Source of the DNA: Panicum virgatum
Lineage: Eukaryota; Streptophyta; Magnoliopsida; Poales; Poaceae
Length of the DNA: 64,000 nucleotides
NCBI RefSeq assembly: GCF_016808335.1
Contig: NC_053141.1
Location: 29,751,249 to 29,815,248, forward strand
Reading direction: 5' to 3'
This document shows positions 1-13,000 of the stretch, piece by piece; within the stretch, counting starts at the first letter, position 1, and each line of letters starts with the position of its first letter. The translations under genes were made by a program, and so were the position numbers. The notes below the pieces were generated by a model, which worked only from the letters and a program-made list of their open reading frames with translations, was not told the DNA's origin and ran no database searches.

Positions 1-34
1 AGATGTTGGGATAGCAAAAAACAGCCTCCGCATC

Positions 35-409
35 ATGGGAAAAACTATGAAGTTCAAATTTCAAAACAAGAGGGAGTTATTCCTGATCCATGAGGATAGC
101 GAGAAACAGGGGTTATGGGCAGAGCCCGGTTGGGAGAATTGGAATATTCATCACTCTCCATCCGAGCCTGCCTGGGAAGATTGGGAGATTCATACTCCCC
201 CAACTGAGCCAGTAGAAGATGACCAGAAGATCTCTGATTTCATCACCAACACTATATGGGAAGACCTGGAGATCGTCTATCCTGCACCCGAGGATCCTGC
301 TCCTGCACCATCTACGCCAACAAAGAAGACCAAGAAGGTATGGCGCAAGAAGAAGACATCATCGCCCGCTACTACTTCTCCAAGTACGGACAAAATGACC
401 TCGACCTAA
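35..409 (+). CDS. Acidic Trp-rich ORF of unknown function, probably retroelement-derived
   Basis: A 124-codon open frame from ATG to TAA. I do not recognise the protein. It holds three imperfect copies of a short Trp/Glu motif: WENWNI at residues 33-38, WEDWEI at 47-52 and WEDLEI at 75-80. The first two are followed by Pro-rich acidic spacers. Residues 94-110 are Lys/Thr/Ser-rich. No catalytic or zinc motif is visible. It lies about 1.4 kb upstream of what looks like a plus-strand 3' LTR, so I infer it is the 3' end of an internal retroelement region whose gag-pol lies left of the window. The true start may be outside the window. A chance ORF is possible, but the repeated WE-W motif argues against that. 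Confidence 0.35.
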   Translation: MGKTMKFKFQNKRELFLIHEDSEKQGLWAEPGWENWNIHHSPSEPAWEDWEIHTPPTEPVEDDQKISDFITNTIWEDLEIVYPAPEDPAPAPSTPTKKTKKVWRKKKTSSPATTSPSTDKMTST

Positions 410-1792
410 TTTGGTATGGAGAAAAGTCCTGCTTTTTAGACCCTAAACCAACTGTATCTTTTACTTGCTTTTGAACAAATTTGATAAAAAGTTTCAAAAT
501 AAAACAAACATTTACTGCTTTATTTCCTTTTATGCACGGTAAGAATGTTTTAACTTCTTATGAAAGTTGAAAGGATTAGCTTTACTTTGTTCTACCTTAT
601 ATGCTATGTCTAGTTTGCTAATAAAAGTTCTCTTAAGTTTAAGTCTGTTGGCTATGTAAACGCTTTGTCAATAAACCTGAAAGTTTCGTGGGTTGCACAT
701 GCTTGATCCAAGTCTAAGTTGTTGTGAGTATAGATATGGTAAATAAAGTCGGACAACATTGTTCCAATGATGCTTGAAATCTGGAGTCTTTTGTTTTTGA
801 AAAGTTAAAAAGGCAAGTTCCTGAGTGATAAGCGAGTTCTACTAGAGCCATATGCCATATACCATGAGAAAACCTTTCACATATGCTGCTTGACATTCTG
901 TTGAGTTTTGTCAAATTGTGTGATTTGAGTGCGAACCTTTTCATGCTCCCTCGATCATAAGCATGTACACGTCACCATCCACTTGCTACATTCCTACACT
1001 AGGAGTTAGCACCACCAGCATCCATCCATTTATTTTCCATGCTTTGGTAAACTATCTCTTAGAACATCCCTAAAATAAAATAAGATGTTAGATTATGGTT
1101 GCCCCAAAAAGAGAAAAGATGGCATGCTAAAGAAGCATGACCCAAAAAAAAGAAAGAAAGGAAAAAGAGGGCAGCCATGTCTCAAAAAAAACAAAAATGG
1201 AGAAAGGGATGATACAAAAGAGAGAACTAATGCCTTAAGGAGCAAGCCATACCTTTATCCATCCATCCATCCATTCATACGCTTGCACCTTTTGATCGAG
1301 ATTGCATGACTTGTTTCTCCATGGATCCTCTCTTTGACTTTACAATATATGGAATGCAAGTATGCACTGTTTTTATCCTACCCTGAGCTCAACAAAAGCT
1401 TTATATATATATAGTAGAAAAGACTGAAAGCAGATACTGCCCTGGTGAGGATAGTAAACGTTGAGTGCTGAGAATCATCTTGGGAACTTTGCCATATTTT
1501 CAAAAAATTTCAAAAAAATATCTCTAGATGGATTGTAGATCTCCGAACAAGTATTACTTTGCATACCATTCTAACTCTCAACAACCCAAGACGAGGAGTC
1601 AGCTAAGAAGCCCCATGAAGGAGTAAGGTACTTGAGCAAAGGTAAGAGAGCCAACTCATCTAAACTTATAGATGAAAATCTTTGCTTCAGACTATGACAT
1701 GATAGGTAGGTATGAGTCAAAGTGATTTTCTGATCAACAACCTGATTTGTCCTACTTTGCTCAGGATAAGCAAAGGATAGCTTGGGAGATCT
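410..1792 (+). other. Non-coding 3' internal region of a retroelement
   Basis: No convincing gene is visible. Bases 1085-1260 are purine-rich with several runs of A, and a short (AT)n lies near 1403-1412. The end, around 1765-1792, is a purine-biased stretch directly before a TGTTGACG start, as expected for a polypurine tract before a 3' LTR. Assignment to a retroelement is inference. Confidence 0.4.
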
Positions 1793-2580
1793 TGTTGACG
1801 CTCACTAACAATCAATTCCAGGCATCAACTTGATCAGAAAATCATGAGAGTTTGCATTTCTTACATGCATCTTTATCCAAATAAACTCCTAAACCACACT
1901 TTACCTTCTAGAAAATGCAAGATGTGTTTTTGAGCTAATATGCAGGTTGCAAGCACACTTTGGCCCGACATAAAATCACAGAAAATATCAAAGCATCGAT
2001 AAAGGCTCAAATGGACCGAGTGTAGCCCAAGAACCGATGCAAATCCAGTCAAGACAGGCCGAGACCAGCGTGGATCAGACAAAGAAGGCCAAGACAGTCC
2101 ACCAGAAGAAGGTTGGGGGCGGTTGGCGCCATGGGTTGGCCGGCCAACCACCCTGGTCAGCTGACCAGGCCCATAGGCCCTACCGCCTCTACTTTGTCAC
2201 GTGGAGCTTCACCATTGGTCCCTTAGGTCGGTTCCAGGGGTCTCAGCCTATGGCTCCCTCCTATAAATACAAGGGGAGGGGGTAGAGAATAGAACACACA
2301 CACACACACTCACCTCTCTTCTGAAGTTCATCTTGTGTAGTATATAGGCTTAGTGGAGTTTAGGAGAAGTCTAGGAGTCATCGAGTCCCCGGAGTTGCTC
2401 TCTAGTTCATCTGTAGTTCTCTCTTGTAATATTCGGCCTTTTGTAAAATGCTACAGCGGTATTCCGTGCGCTTGCGGGTTTATTAGTGGTTCATGAAATA
2501 CCTGCCGCCCCCATTGGCGTCTGCGAGCGTCATCGCTGTTTCCCAGTGGTGACATTGGTAGGCGCCAACACGCCCTCTTC
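1793..2580 (+). repeat. Putative 3' LTR of a gypsy-type element, plus orientation
   Basis: The segment starts TGTTGACG and ends GCCAACA, giving TGTTG/CAACA ends. A TATAAATA box lies at 2262-2269, followed by a CA microsatellite near 2295. The stretch CCGTGCGCTTGCGG near 2465 is the complement of a motif in the minus-strand LTRs at 2864 and 23842, so these LTRs share a superfamily-level design. The matching 5' LTR would be left of the window, so the left boundary rests only on the TGTTG start and the purine-rich tract before it. Confidence 0.5.
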
Positions 2581-4320
2581 GCCGCAACCTCATCGCATCA
2601 CCAGACGCCCGCCCGTCGGTGCCGAGCCGCCGACCGCAGGCAAGGAGGAGATCCGGGCATGTCGTCGCCCCTCCTCGTCGCGCCACCAGACGCCCGCCCG
2701 TCAGCGCCGAGCTGCCACCCGCAGGCAAGGAGGAGATCCGAGCACACCGTCGCGCCTCCTCGTCGCGCCATCAGACGTCCGCTCGCCGGCGCCGAGCTGC
2801 TGCCCACAAGATCCAGATCCGGGAACACCGTCGCGCAGTCAAGATCCAGAGCATGCTGCCGCCTGTTGGTATTTTGTAACGTCACAAATAAAATCCGCAA
2901 GCGCACGAATATCGCAATAGCTTTCACCCAGGAATATTCTAGGGTATCGTATCCACTGAGGAATATGAGTACACTATCTACGGGTTTAGGCTCATCCAGG
3001 GACACACACACTTGTGTAGGAGGGATAGGACAGAGAGGACTTCCTAAGATCTAGAAACTATGTTCAAAAGAAGAGATAACTTCGCCTTGTACTTCGAGCT
3101 ACTAGTGTCCCCTGGCTTGAACAAGCCAGTTGTGCCGGTAATAATGCTCTATCCTATAACCGAACGTGGAGGGTTACTAGGGCTCGAACAGGGCTGTCAT
3201 CATTTGTTGGCTACCTCTCAATCAGTGGAAATATAGGACAACTGAGTGGTAAAATCTAGCCTAGACACCACGTCTACGTTATTCCGTACTAATTTTAACC
3301 CTGGCCAAGATTATCCTTCTCTATCTGGAGTCTTAAGCTAGGATCAAATGCTACTCTAAGCATACACTCAATTCAATAGAAGGCAGAACAAATAACTTAC
3401 AACTAAACTCTAATTCTAAATAAGAAAGTCTCGAATACTTACAACCGAATAAGCATCCGTCGAGGTACAAGCGGAGAAAAGTGCCAACAAACCCAGCACT
3501 TCCCTCGACTCCTCCTCACTCTCCACCTAATCTTCTACACTCCTAGGCTGCCTAAAGCATCTAGGATGATGATCTTCAAGCTCCAAAAGAAGAGAAGAGG
3601 TTTTGTGATGTGTGTGGTGTGTGTTCCTATTCTCACCCTCTCCCCTACTGTTTATAGGAGGGAACCATGGGGGGTGTACGCCGTGTTGTTGCAGCCATGC
3701 CTCATCAAATCCCCTTCTAGAGCCAATAGGGAAGTGACATGTGGAGGATTGAGGCGGTGGGGCCCACTGGGCCGTCGGCCGACCATGGTGGTCGGCCGGC
3801 CTGGCCCAATGGCCCACCGACCTCTCGTTTGGCTGAGTGATTGACATGTGGACCCCGTCATGCAGGGATGAGTGCATGCCAAATTTCCTCCTTGTGCATG
3901 GCTGCCATGTGGACCCTTTAATCCTTGCGCTTGCGTCTGATTGGTCGAGAGGAGATCGCCTTGGATTGATGACGTGTCATGCACATGGGATGCTTCTCCT
4001 CTTGTGTGGCTGCCAAATGGGCCTTTTTGGCCTTTAGACTTGTTTGTGCTTGGTCAGGAATTTGTGCCTTGGATAATATGCTAGTTCCATCTAGTTTTGG
4101 CCCAAATTCACCTACACACATTCTCAGACTGGCATCTGTGGAATTCGTCAAATAATTATCCTATGCTAACATTTATTCCTTCCTATGCTCAATTTTTGCA
4201 TGATAGTTGACAGTCAAAATGGGTCAATAGCGACCGTCAACACCGCCCGCAGGCAAGATCCAGAGCCGGGCACGACGTTGCGTAGTCAAGATCTAGAGCC
4301 GCGCTGCTGCCCCTAGGCAA
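2581..4320. repeat. GC-rich tandem repeat array split by a solo LTR
   Basis: Bases 2581-2863 and 4243-4320 hold about four degenerate units. The words GCCGAGCTGC, CGCAGGCAAGGAGGAGATCC and CACCGTCGCGC recur. The first full units are about 90-95 bp and the later ones are shorter. The array is contiguous if the LTR at 2864-4242 and one copy of its target duplication are ignored. The many long overlapping reading frames here are by-products of GC-rich repeats, and I see no gene. It may be an internal tandem repeat of the neighbouring retroelement. Confidence 0.6.
2864..4242 (-). mobile_element. Solo LTR (1379 bp) with 5-bp target site duplication
   Basis: Ends are TGTTGG and CGTCAACA. The five bases before it (2859-2863) and after it (4243-4247) are both CCGCC, a perfect target site duplication, which identifies it as a solo LTR left by recombination. 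It is clearly related along its length to the segment at 23842-25092: shared CCGCAAGCGCACG, GTATCGTATCCACT, CACCTACACACATT and a GTTGAC-GTCAA terminal block. Orientation is minus, inferred from that relative, which has a primer binding site on its left. Confidence 0.85.
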
Positions 4321-4336
4321 TACTGTTCATGTTGTC

Positions 4337-4364
4337 ATATATATATATATATATATATACACAC
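4337..4364. repeat. AT/AC dinucleotide microsatellite
   Basis: Roughly 11 AT units followed by ACACAC. It is flanked on both sides by GTTCATGTTGT, so a short direct repeat encloses the microsatellite. Confidence 0.9.
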
Positions 4365-4486
4365 TTGTTGTTCATGTTGTACAAAAATAATGTTCTTGCT
4401 GGAAATTTTAATGGAAAATTATTTGCAAATATTGATTTAATTTTCTACCTATTTCTGCAAATAGTGATTTAATTTGCTGCCTAATT

Positions 4487-4930
4487 TTGCAAGATCACGG
4501 CAAGCAGCAAACTAGATCCTCCAACACTTCAAATGGACAATGTGACCGAGAGGGCAATCATCAAGAAGTGTCTGGACAGACAGCTGCATCTACCACGTCT
4601 CAACGTAGGAAGCCAAGAGCACAGACAAAGTGGCCAAATGACATCATAAGAGTCACAAGGTGCGGGATTCCCAACAAATGATGATGGTCTGAAACGGTGG
4701 CGACTAATCTGTGGATTAATCGCCCTACAAAGAGTTGGAATCAATGTCAAATTTGAGGATTTGGATGATCCCGCGCGACAGGGCTTGTTCGAGACCATGA
4801 AGCAATACTTGGAGCTTCCTGAGGGCACATCCGAGACACAGATGAATCGTGTAAGAGGGGCGATATAGAAGTCTATCGCCAAGCTCCACAGGCACTTCAA
4901 GTCCAATCTGGTACGAAATTTTGTCAATCA
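4487..4930 (+). pseudogene. Fragment resembling a CACTA (En/Spm) accessory transposon protein
   Basis: The frame starting at 4487 is open to a stop near 4681. A second stretch in another frame is open from about 4680 to 4866, has an internal TAG, and continues to about 4930. The second stretch reads as a plausible coding region with a phrase like LFETMKQYLELPEGT and a basic KLHRHFKSNL segment, which resembles the plant CACTA-associated protein family (Transposase_24 type). That assignment is from general resemblance only. The TAG and frame change show it is decayed. It lies next to a CACTA-like terminus at 4976. Confidence 0.35.
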
Positions 4931-4975
4931 ACCTTCATCTCACTCGATCCTACAAGTATTTCCAAGCATCTTCAA

Positions 4976-5460
4976 CACTACAAATAGGGTCATTTGCACC
5001 GGGATCAACAGATACCAAACGGACCTATCTACTTTACTGTATACTTTTATTTGAGTTAGGCTAAGATAGAGTTGAGCCAAGCTTAGCCTCGAGTCACTAT
5101 GTAAGAACTGTCCTATAGTGACACGCACAAAGATGACACATCTATATCGTGCATCACCTATATAAGAAAGGTGACGAGCACAGATGAGGCGCATCATCTT
5201 TTATTCTCCTTGCGACCCCGACAAAACGTTGCATGTCACCTTTGACACATCAAAGGTGACGCGGCCCATAAAGCCCATCACCTATATTACAAGTGACGGG
5301 CGGTATATGGAGCCCGTCACCTATAATCATGTCATAGGTGACGGGCCTTGGCCTAGTAGGTATAAGTGACTGACTATTGATGCTCGTCTCTTTAAAGGAT
5401 ACACAGGTGACAAGTCCAATTGATGCTCGTCACAATTGATCTTGACCTAATATTTCCCTC
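4976..5460. mobile_element. CACTA-like terminal region with GTGACGGGC subterminal repeats
   Basis: CACTACAAATAG at 4976 fits the CACTA terminal signature. Between about 5150 and 5420 the motif GGTGACGGGC, its variants and its complement CCCGTCAC recur at least six times in both orientations, as in the subterminal repeats of grass CACTA elements. I did not find a matching TAGTG end or a 3-bp duplication, so the element is probably truncated. Confidence 0.45.
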
Positions 5461-6570
5461 TAGCGGCTGCAAGGGTCGACAGAGATTTTGGGCGATTTTG
5501 AAGTTGTGTAAGGTTAGATCTCCAAATTGTTCCCCTCTCCCTTCTCTTTTCTCTTCCCATTCCCTCTCCTTGCCCTCCTCCCCCTCCCTTCAATTAATTC
5601 TTGATATATCTTGTATTCTTGCGGATGAAGATGGAGGATAAAAGTTTGCTGGGTCTTCCTAGCCATTGTTGAACACAGTACTTGAGGGATTTCAAGTCTT
5701 TCATAGAGATTGCGAGGGCCAACATAAAAACAAGGCCTAAAACAACAATCTACTATCATGTCTTGATTACGAAAATGATAAGAAATACTCTGGCTTTGAA
5801 GTGGTATATATACGCATTTGATCGTTTGTGAATTTGTATCAAATTACACTTGTTGAAATAAACACATAGAAAAAGGGTCTAACAAAAAGGGAAAATAAGT
5901 CGTCGATCATAAAGAAGGGCCCAACCGCAGAGAAGACGGTGATCAAGATGGGAAAGAAGGCTCACCATCTTCTTTTAATATAAAAGGTGAAAATTCAACT
6001 ATCAGTGGATATAGACCCTCCAGAGATAAGAGGATGGATGGAGATTTGAAAACCTCTCCAAAATAGGGGCTTTAGCGGAGGATTTATTTAACCTTTCAAA
6101 TTTAAGATGGAAATTTATTTAGCATGTCTACTGGAGTTGCTCTAAAGAAACAAATCAACACATCACTTCGTTGTCATTTTAGTTTCTTTGACGTGCTGTT
6201 CAAATTACAACATTATTCCACCGAGTACCACAGATGAAATGTTCAATCAATGGATTATGCAGAAGTAATCTAATATTTTGTTCAAATTTTGACGGAGCCT
6301 CTGGAGTTAGTCAAAAGATAAGTTTCACTCAGGAGATCATGCACCCAGCCAACCAGAGGCATCCAGGATCACTCGGTCCACAATTACATACCACAAGCCA
6401 ATAGCAACATGAGTCCATGATATCATAAACAAGTGAGCGAAACAGGGTGTTGCTCCTCTGACCCAAAGCAAGATTGAAATGGAACAAAAATAACAATGAA
6501 GCTGCAACATAATGAACTTTTAACTAAGCTCTGAACTACAGAAATACGACAAATGTGCTAAATAAGTCAT
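5461..6570. other. Intergenic DNA downstream of the GIP1-like gene
   Basis: No gene is recognised. A pyrimidine-rich stretch at 5520-5595 and AT-rich sequence elsewhere. A short GGAGTTGCTCT motif near 6133 resembles the end of a grass MITE, but I could not pair it with another end. Confidence 0.5.
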
Positions 6571-7077
6571 ATGGCACTTAAACTGTCGTTAGCTGCAAGT
6601 CCCAACTGTGTGTTTGCACCTCTTGTTTTACACCAAGTACAACAGCTGTTACACATTCTTGCAGTACCAAAATTTAATTTACATGTAAGCAGTGGAAAGA
6701 ATGAAAATCCACTGGCTCAGTTTTGCTTTTGCAGCTTCAAAGTAATCTATAACCTCATTCAGATAAGCGAACAAAACTCACGATCCTAGCAGCAGTTTCA
6801 AATGGATGGGCGCACGAGGCTAAAATTGTATTAGTGAACCCATATTAAGGAACCTGAGCAGATAAAACTCAACCAAACTTAATGGCCAGTATCTGCTACA
6901 AACAGAATCACAACCACAACAATATGTAAGCTTCTGGAAGCCATAACCCTCCCCCCCTCCTGGTCAGCCATGCTGAGAACATATATACACTCCTGATCAT
7001 GTCCATATATGTTGAAACCTGACCTCCCAGCCAAATGCATTGTTATGGACACTCAAAGAAACAATATGCAGTGACTA
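6571..7077 (-). other. Probable 3' UTR of the GIP1-like gene
   Basis: This lies directly downstream of the minus-strand stop codon at 7078-7080. No competing reading frame looks real. The 3' end cannot be placed from sequence alone. Confidence 0.4.
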
Positions 7078-10000
7078 TCAGTAACTTCCCCAATTCATTT
7101 GAGCTTGCGGATGCTGGTAAACACTACCAGGCGCCCCGACTATTTCTACAGCTCCAGCCATGGTGTGAGATGGCTGGAGCAGCGGATGAACAGCAGCTCC
7201 TGCCATGGTGTGCGCTGGGTGGTAAATCCCTCCAAAAGGACCAGCTTGAGGCGCAAAAGTTACCTGTTGCCCCTGAGGAGGGAGACCATAGAAGGGATTG
7301 GCCTGAAGAGCAGAAATATCACGTCCAGGCGTAGGAACCCATAGAGCTGAGCCTTCATTCTGGTTAATAAATACAGGTATTACCAAATTTGACAAAAAGG
7401 AAAGGCAACATGTTCAAGAAAAACTGTAAACAGGCTATCTGATCATGACAAGTTTGTTGGTAATGCAGTTTGGTACAAACAATTGCCTACAAAGACCAAG
7501 TATCAGTGAAGTGGCAGGCTAAGTGGGCAAAGGAACAGCACAAATTTCACTTCAAACAAGCATTGCAAGCACAAAATGGAACAATGTGTACCACGGTACC
7601 ATGTCCCAGTTACATCTGTGAAACCAAGTATTGGATCAAAACTAGTTGAGGCATGACAATAAAAACGGCTACATTGCACATTGGATTTTTATCTTTCAAT
7701 TTTTCTTTTTCATGTTATCCTCTGCAAACACTTCCAGAAAGCCCTAAATCCGATTTCATGCAGCTTCCTATTTCTAAAGTTGTTTTACTAGTTCAGCTTT
7801 AGCACAACCATTGTCGTGGTATAATGTTCACCATAGCTCTGTACACAACACAATTTCAGATTGGTCAAGACTACAGTTGTCGCTTAAAATGACTCAGTTT
7901 GGTTTTGATATGGTCCAGAAATAAATAATGGCCAACATGGATTGTAGAGGACCTCCACCAACACTAACTGCACTCAGTGGTGATTTTGAAGTCAACACAG
8001 ACTTGGGTTTCCAGAATGCATCAAGATAATAAAAACTGAATCATGAACAGCATTAACATGATTCAATTCACCTGATTTCTAAACTTTGAACACAAAAAAT
8101 GTATATATGAGTCTATTGCTGGAGAAGAAAACGAAAATGTCTTAAACTTCTCAAGAAAGTATCTTACATATACATTAAATAATGATGTGTCAATACATTA
8201 TACTTTTTCTAATACAAAACAAAATCATACCTGGAGCCCAGCAATATAGATGCTATTTTCCTTGAACTGAGATGAAGTAACATCATCATTCTCTGCAGGA
8301 TTTCCAGATGACACAGTTGTGTTATTAGTGTAAACTGATGGACTAGAACCATATGTTCCATAGCCACCAGGAATTCCAATAGATGCCTGGCTCCCAGTGT
8401 TAGGACCAGGCTTGAATGCAGGGAGTGTGTATTTGACAGGTGGTAGAATTCCTGTGCTTCCAGGAGCTGGGTACATGGCCCCAGTTGAAGGTGGCGGAGG
8501 AAATGTAGCATTGCCCATGAAAGGGTGAAGAGTAGGGGGTGGAATAAAAAATGGTGAAATGTACTGATTGTATGGTACATAATTTGTCGGAAATTGTGGT
8601 ATGTGAACACCCAAAGGCTGGCGAAATAGAGGAACAGACTGTTGAGGGATAGCAACTGAAGTCGGCAGAACTCCAGAAGAAGGGGTAGCAACCGAAGCAG
8701 AAACAGATGAAGCAATCACAGGTGAGTTATTCCCCTGCAGCGATTAACAGATATAAATAAATATGAAAGGATAATATTTTCATCATGCACGATATAAACT
8801 TAGGCAAAACAAGTTCAGATGTTTTCTCAACACTTGATACTGACATTGAAACATCACCATTATGACAGCATGACATTTGAATAAAGCAAGGTCAAGTGAT
8901 TGAACTCCTTCAGATAAATGTTAACCTGCAGCTATCCCTAAGTAATTTTGAATATTCAAAATTCTGTATGTGCATGAAAATTATATTGAACTTCCAGACA
9001 CATTAATTTGTCTTTTGATGGCATGCTGAAAAATGTACTTGATATATATTGACAGGCTATGTTTCAAACACCACCAGACAGATGACACAATGCCTTGGAT
9101 GTCATGCAAAGTTGTGTGTCGATACAAACCTCATGATCCTGGCCAGTTTGTGCAGGATGAACTGGAATATTCCGATACTTGTGAGATGCTTCAGCAGCAA
9201 GAAAAGGGAACAGCCGTTCATCAGCATCATTTGCAGGTTGGTACGATTGCGTAGAATAACTTGTGGAATAATCAATTGGTGGTTGTACCTGCCCATAATT
9301 TTATAGAGCAAAAATCAGGAGGTAGCAGGAACCCTCTATGTGCAAATATAATGGCGGCTCCCTGATATAAGCACCAATAAACAAAGATTTCCTTGGTCGA
9401 CACCCTCAAGTTATTTAGGTGTAATGTACCGCAAGAGGGGTTGCGGACCAACTTTTCTGGCATCTAGAAGCATCAGGCATGTAAGAGTACATTGGCAAAC
9501 ATATGCAAAAGCTCAATCTCATGCATTGGATCCAATCTAAATTGGAACCAGCATTTAGTAGCTTTTACTTTGATTAATTAAGAATAGGCCAACATGCAAT
9601 GGTAGTAATGCAATCTTCACAGAACATCTCCAGCAGATTACTCATCTCTTATACCCTACATATTCTCTCCATCACCAATAATACTTTTTACATTTTTGGG
9701 AGCTAGTGCTGTAGCAGATTACTGATCACTTATACCCTACATATTTTCTCTCTCCATCACCAATAATATTTTTTTACATTTTTGGTAGCTAGTGCTGTAG
9801 CAAATTACTCAAAGGATAGGGTATAGGAAGGAATTCCCCTACATTTGAGTAAGAAGGTGTATTTTGGTAAATATTTTGGTAGGGATGGAATTGGCAATCT
9901 GCTGGAGCACTTCTCAGTTCTCACATTACCAAAAGGACAGTTTTTGGATATCGGGGAGAGGGATCAGTAATCTGTTGGAGATGCTCTTAGCTTGCATATT

Positions 10001-13000
10001 GTCATGTAAAACAAAAGAACTGTTATGATGTGCTACAATCAGGATGGTGCTATTAAAACATTTTCCCCTTCAAATGAAAGCTAATATGTGACTGCAATTT
10101 TAGCGGTATCCATTGTAGAGTAGCATCACATGCCTGAGATTCAGACTTATCTATCACCGCAATCTGATCCCCATGTAATTGTGATGCCAATCCATATGTC
10201 ATGTAAGATGGTGTGGTACAAATTGCTGTAGATTGAGGAACCTCCGAAGTGGCTGAATCATCCCTACATTCATCTGATTCTGACAGGCCAATAGAGGAAA
10301 TCTCCACTGCTGAGGGCACATGGTTTTCTATCTTTGTAGAAGGTGGTTGCTGGAGAAAAGGGTCAGCTTCATCTTGAATGGGAGAGGATGAATTCTGATC
10401 TCTGCATTTCAATAAGAAATAAAAAGAAGAAAATACTATGAACAAATGTAGTTGAAAAATATCACTAAGCGTTAACTGTTGAAATTACTTACAATTAACT
10501 AAATTTCGTTCCAACACCAGAACATAATTTGGATACTATACGCGCCAATTAGTTAATACATTAAACATAATCTGCATTAACCAACAAGAAAACATCTAGA
10601 ATTTGACAAAAACATATGTTGAACAAGAGAGCTTTGCATAAAATTAATATGTATATATAGAATCTAATAGGTTGTATACACAAAAACTTAAAAATCAAAC
10701 ATGTCCTAACATACATTACAAGAAAACACTGAGAATCCAACAAAACAAATGAATGCCAACACAAACAGATTCACAAAGCAAATTAACATGGATACAGGAT
10801 CTAATAGACCTGGAAACTGAATAGCATAATTATTTTAACCACAGTTAATTAATGGCCTAAGTATATAGTACCATACAGAGGTAGATATGCCTAATAAACA
10901 CCAAGACATGCAAAAAAAATACATTTATGCTTAAGGATTGAGTATCCTAGTACTTATTAATGCAGCTGCCTTCAACATCCAAAGCATGAGCTGGAAAAGG
11001 AAAGACATTCAATCAAAGTAAAAGTTACAAACCCATGAAGGTTACCATGTAAATGCAGGTTAAAGAATATGCCAAGGTCTTCAAAACATCAAATTGCAAA
11101 ATAAGTTGAAAGATTTCCATGATATAAGTAATATTTAAATCAATTAAAGCCTCAGGAACTAAATAATATGGTACCCTAAACAAAGCAACTTGCAAGCAAG
11201 GTGTTCTACTATGTGATACTGGCACATTAGTAACTACAAAAGTGTGCTGTAGCAGTCCATAATTCAATCATGAAACTAGGAGAAATGAAGAGAAAAAGAA
11301 TGAACCTGATGCTGCCAAAAAGTACCAGTAGCAGCTTAAAAGAGCGTCACAAGGATCTAAGTCTCTAAAGAAATCAAGAGAAAGGGAGTTAAAACTGACC
11401 TTTGATTGGGCTGAGGCTCATCATCACTGTCATTCAATTCATGGGACAAATTGTATTTAGGTAAAGAGCTCTTCGCACACTCAGGATCAGAAGAGCCCAT
11501 AGTCTGCTGGAAACTAGCATTGAAGCTTCCGAAGCTAAGGCCGTATTTTTCTGACTCGGAAACTTGAAGGTGATCTGGAATTATCACGTGTTGCTTATCT
11601 AATAACTGCAGACTATTGAAGCTCTTGTCCACCTTCAACAACTGCTCTGTGCCAACTGAATTTGATGTTGCAGATGATTGGGGAATAGTGTCAGCAGCCA
11701 AAGGTACATCATTAAGTATGGTGACATTCTCGGTTGCTTGGGAAGCAGCCGAGCTTATCGGTTTTGGCTTCCACTCTTTACTTGGAATAACTAAATGAAA
11801 GATGTTTCAAAAAAAATAGCCATCAATAAAAAAAGAGAGGATACTCAGATAACATAAGGTAGCATAATCCTTATAGCTTAATTCAAAACAGTGCAGCATT
11901 AGACTTCATTAGTTTCTCAGACACAAAACTCAAACAGCAAATGAAAAGTTCACTCATCAAGCATTACCACAGATATCATTGCAGATATCAAAAGAGCTAT
12001 TTATCTACTTTAGAGTAGCAAGCAAGGCTTTGAAAACCAATACCAACTCGTTAAGGTATTATTGAAATGCCAGGTTAGTCTTAGGGCAGTCCCAACCCAT
12101 GGTGTCCATAGGTAGTGTCTTTGTGGCCACGTCAACAAGAAATTTTCTTTAGAAACCACCCTCCCAACGCATGGTTTCTTGTTTCCTTCAAAAAAAACAC
12201 ATGGTTTCTTGTGTGGACCCCATAATAAATATTCTCACTATTTCTCCCTTCTCTTTCCCTCATCCTCTCCATCCTCTCTCTCCCTGCAAACCAACAACTC
12301 TTTCTTCCCCATCGAACCAACAGCTCTCTCGGAACTTCTCTACTTGAATTGATCAACATACTTGCTACCCTTCCTCAAATAAAACTGACGGCAGGATGTC
12401 ACGTCGAGCTTGCGCGCTTGCCGGCTGAGTGCATGGGACGGATGTAGAGCTTGCGACGGACAATTGTGTCAAGCACCGGGGCAGCCTAGCCATGGGTGAC
12501 CTAGCCGCGAGCGGCATGCTCATCTTTTCTAGCTTGCTTTGGTGTATAGAAGAACGATTCTTCAAGCTTGTGAGCGCCTCACTCCAAATATATTTTTCAA
12601 GCTTGCCGGATTTAAGGCCGGAGAGGATGCGCAGCCGGTGGTGAGGTACGTGCAGGCACGTCCGTGGCAAGGAGCGCGCAGAGGCGGTAGGAGGCTCCCC
12701 TCGGTTAGCGGCAGGACCTCCATGGACAGCGTTGAGGCACCAGCAGGACCCGAGACGACGCCATGCCATGGGAGGCGCTTCTCTTTCGAAGCTGCCAAGA
12801 CTCCACAGCTAAGATGGCTAGGCTCAGGTGTGGACCCCATAAACGTGTGGTGAAGACACCAGGTCTCGTCCCCAACGCACATCCGTCCGTTTCTTCGCTC
12901 GTCGGATTGCGTGCTGACACCGTTTCCTGCATGAGAAATGGTTTCTATGTTTTTTTCTCCTCTCTTCATTAATTTAGTTGCCACATCAGATTTTTGCTTA

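Noticed and set aside
2598..3054. Several overlapping Arg/Ala/Pro-rich open frames on both strands
   Set aside because: They arise from the GC-rich tandem repeat and run into the solo LTR. They have no motif, and frames on both strands are equally open.
4340..4360. AT repeat as a promoter TATA region
   Set aside because: A plain dinucleotide microsatellite with no gene start downstream.
8209..8715. Second minus-strand frame of 168 codons overlapping exon 10 of the GIP1-like gene
   Set aside because: Leu/His-rich out-of-phase translation of the same exon. The 168-codon frame that keeps phase with both neighbours is the real one.
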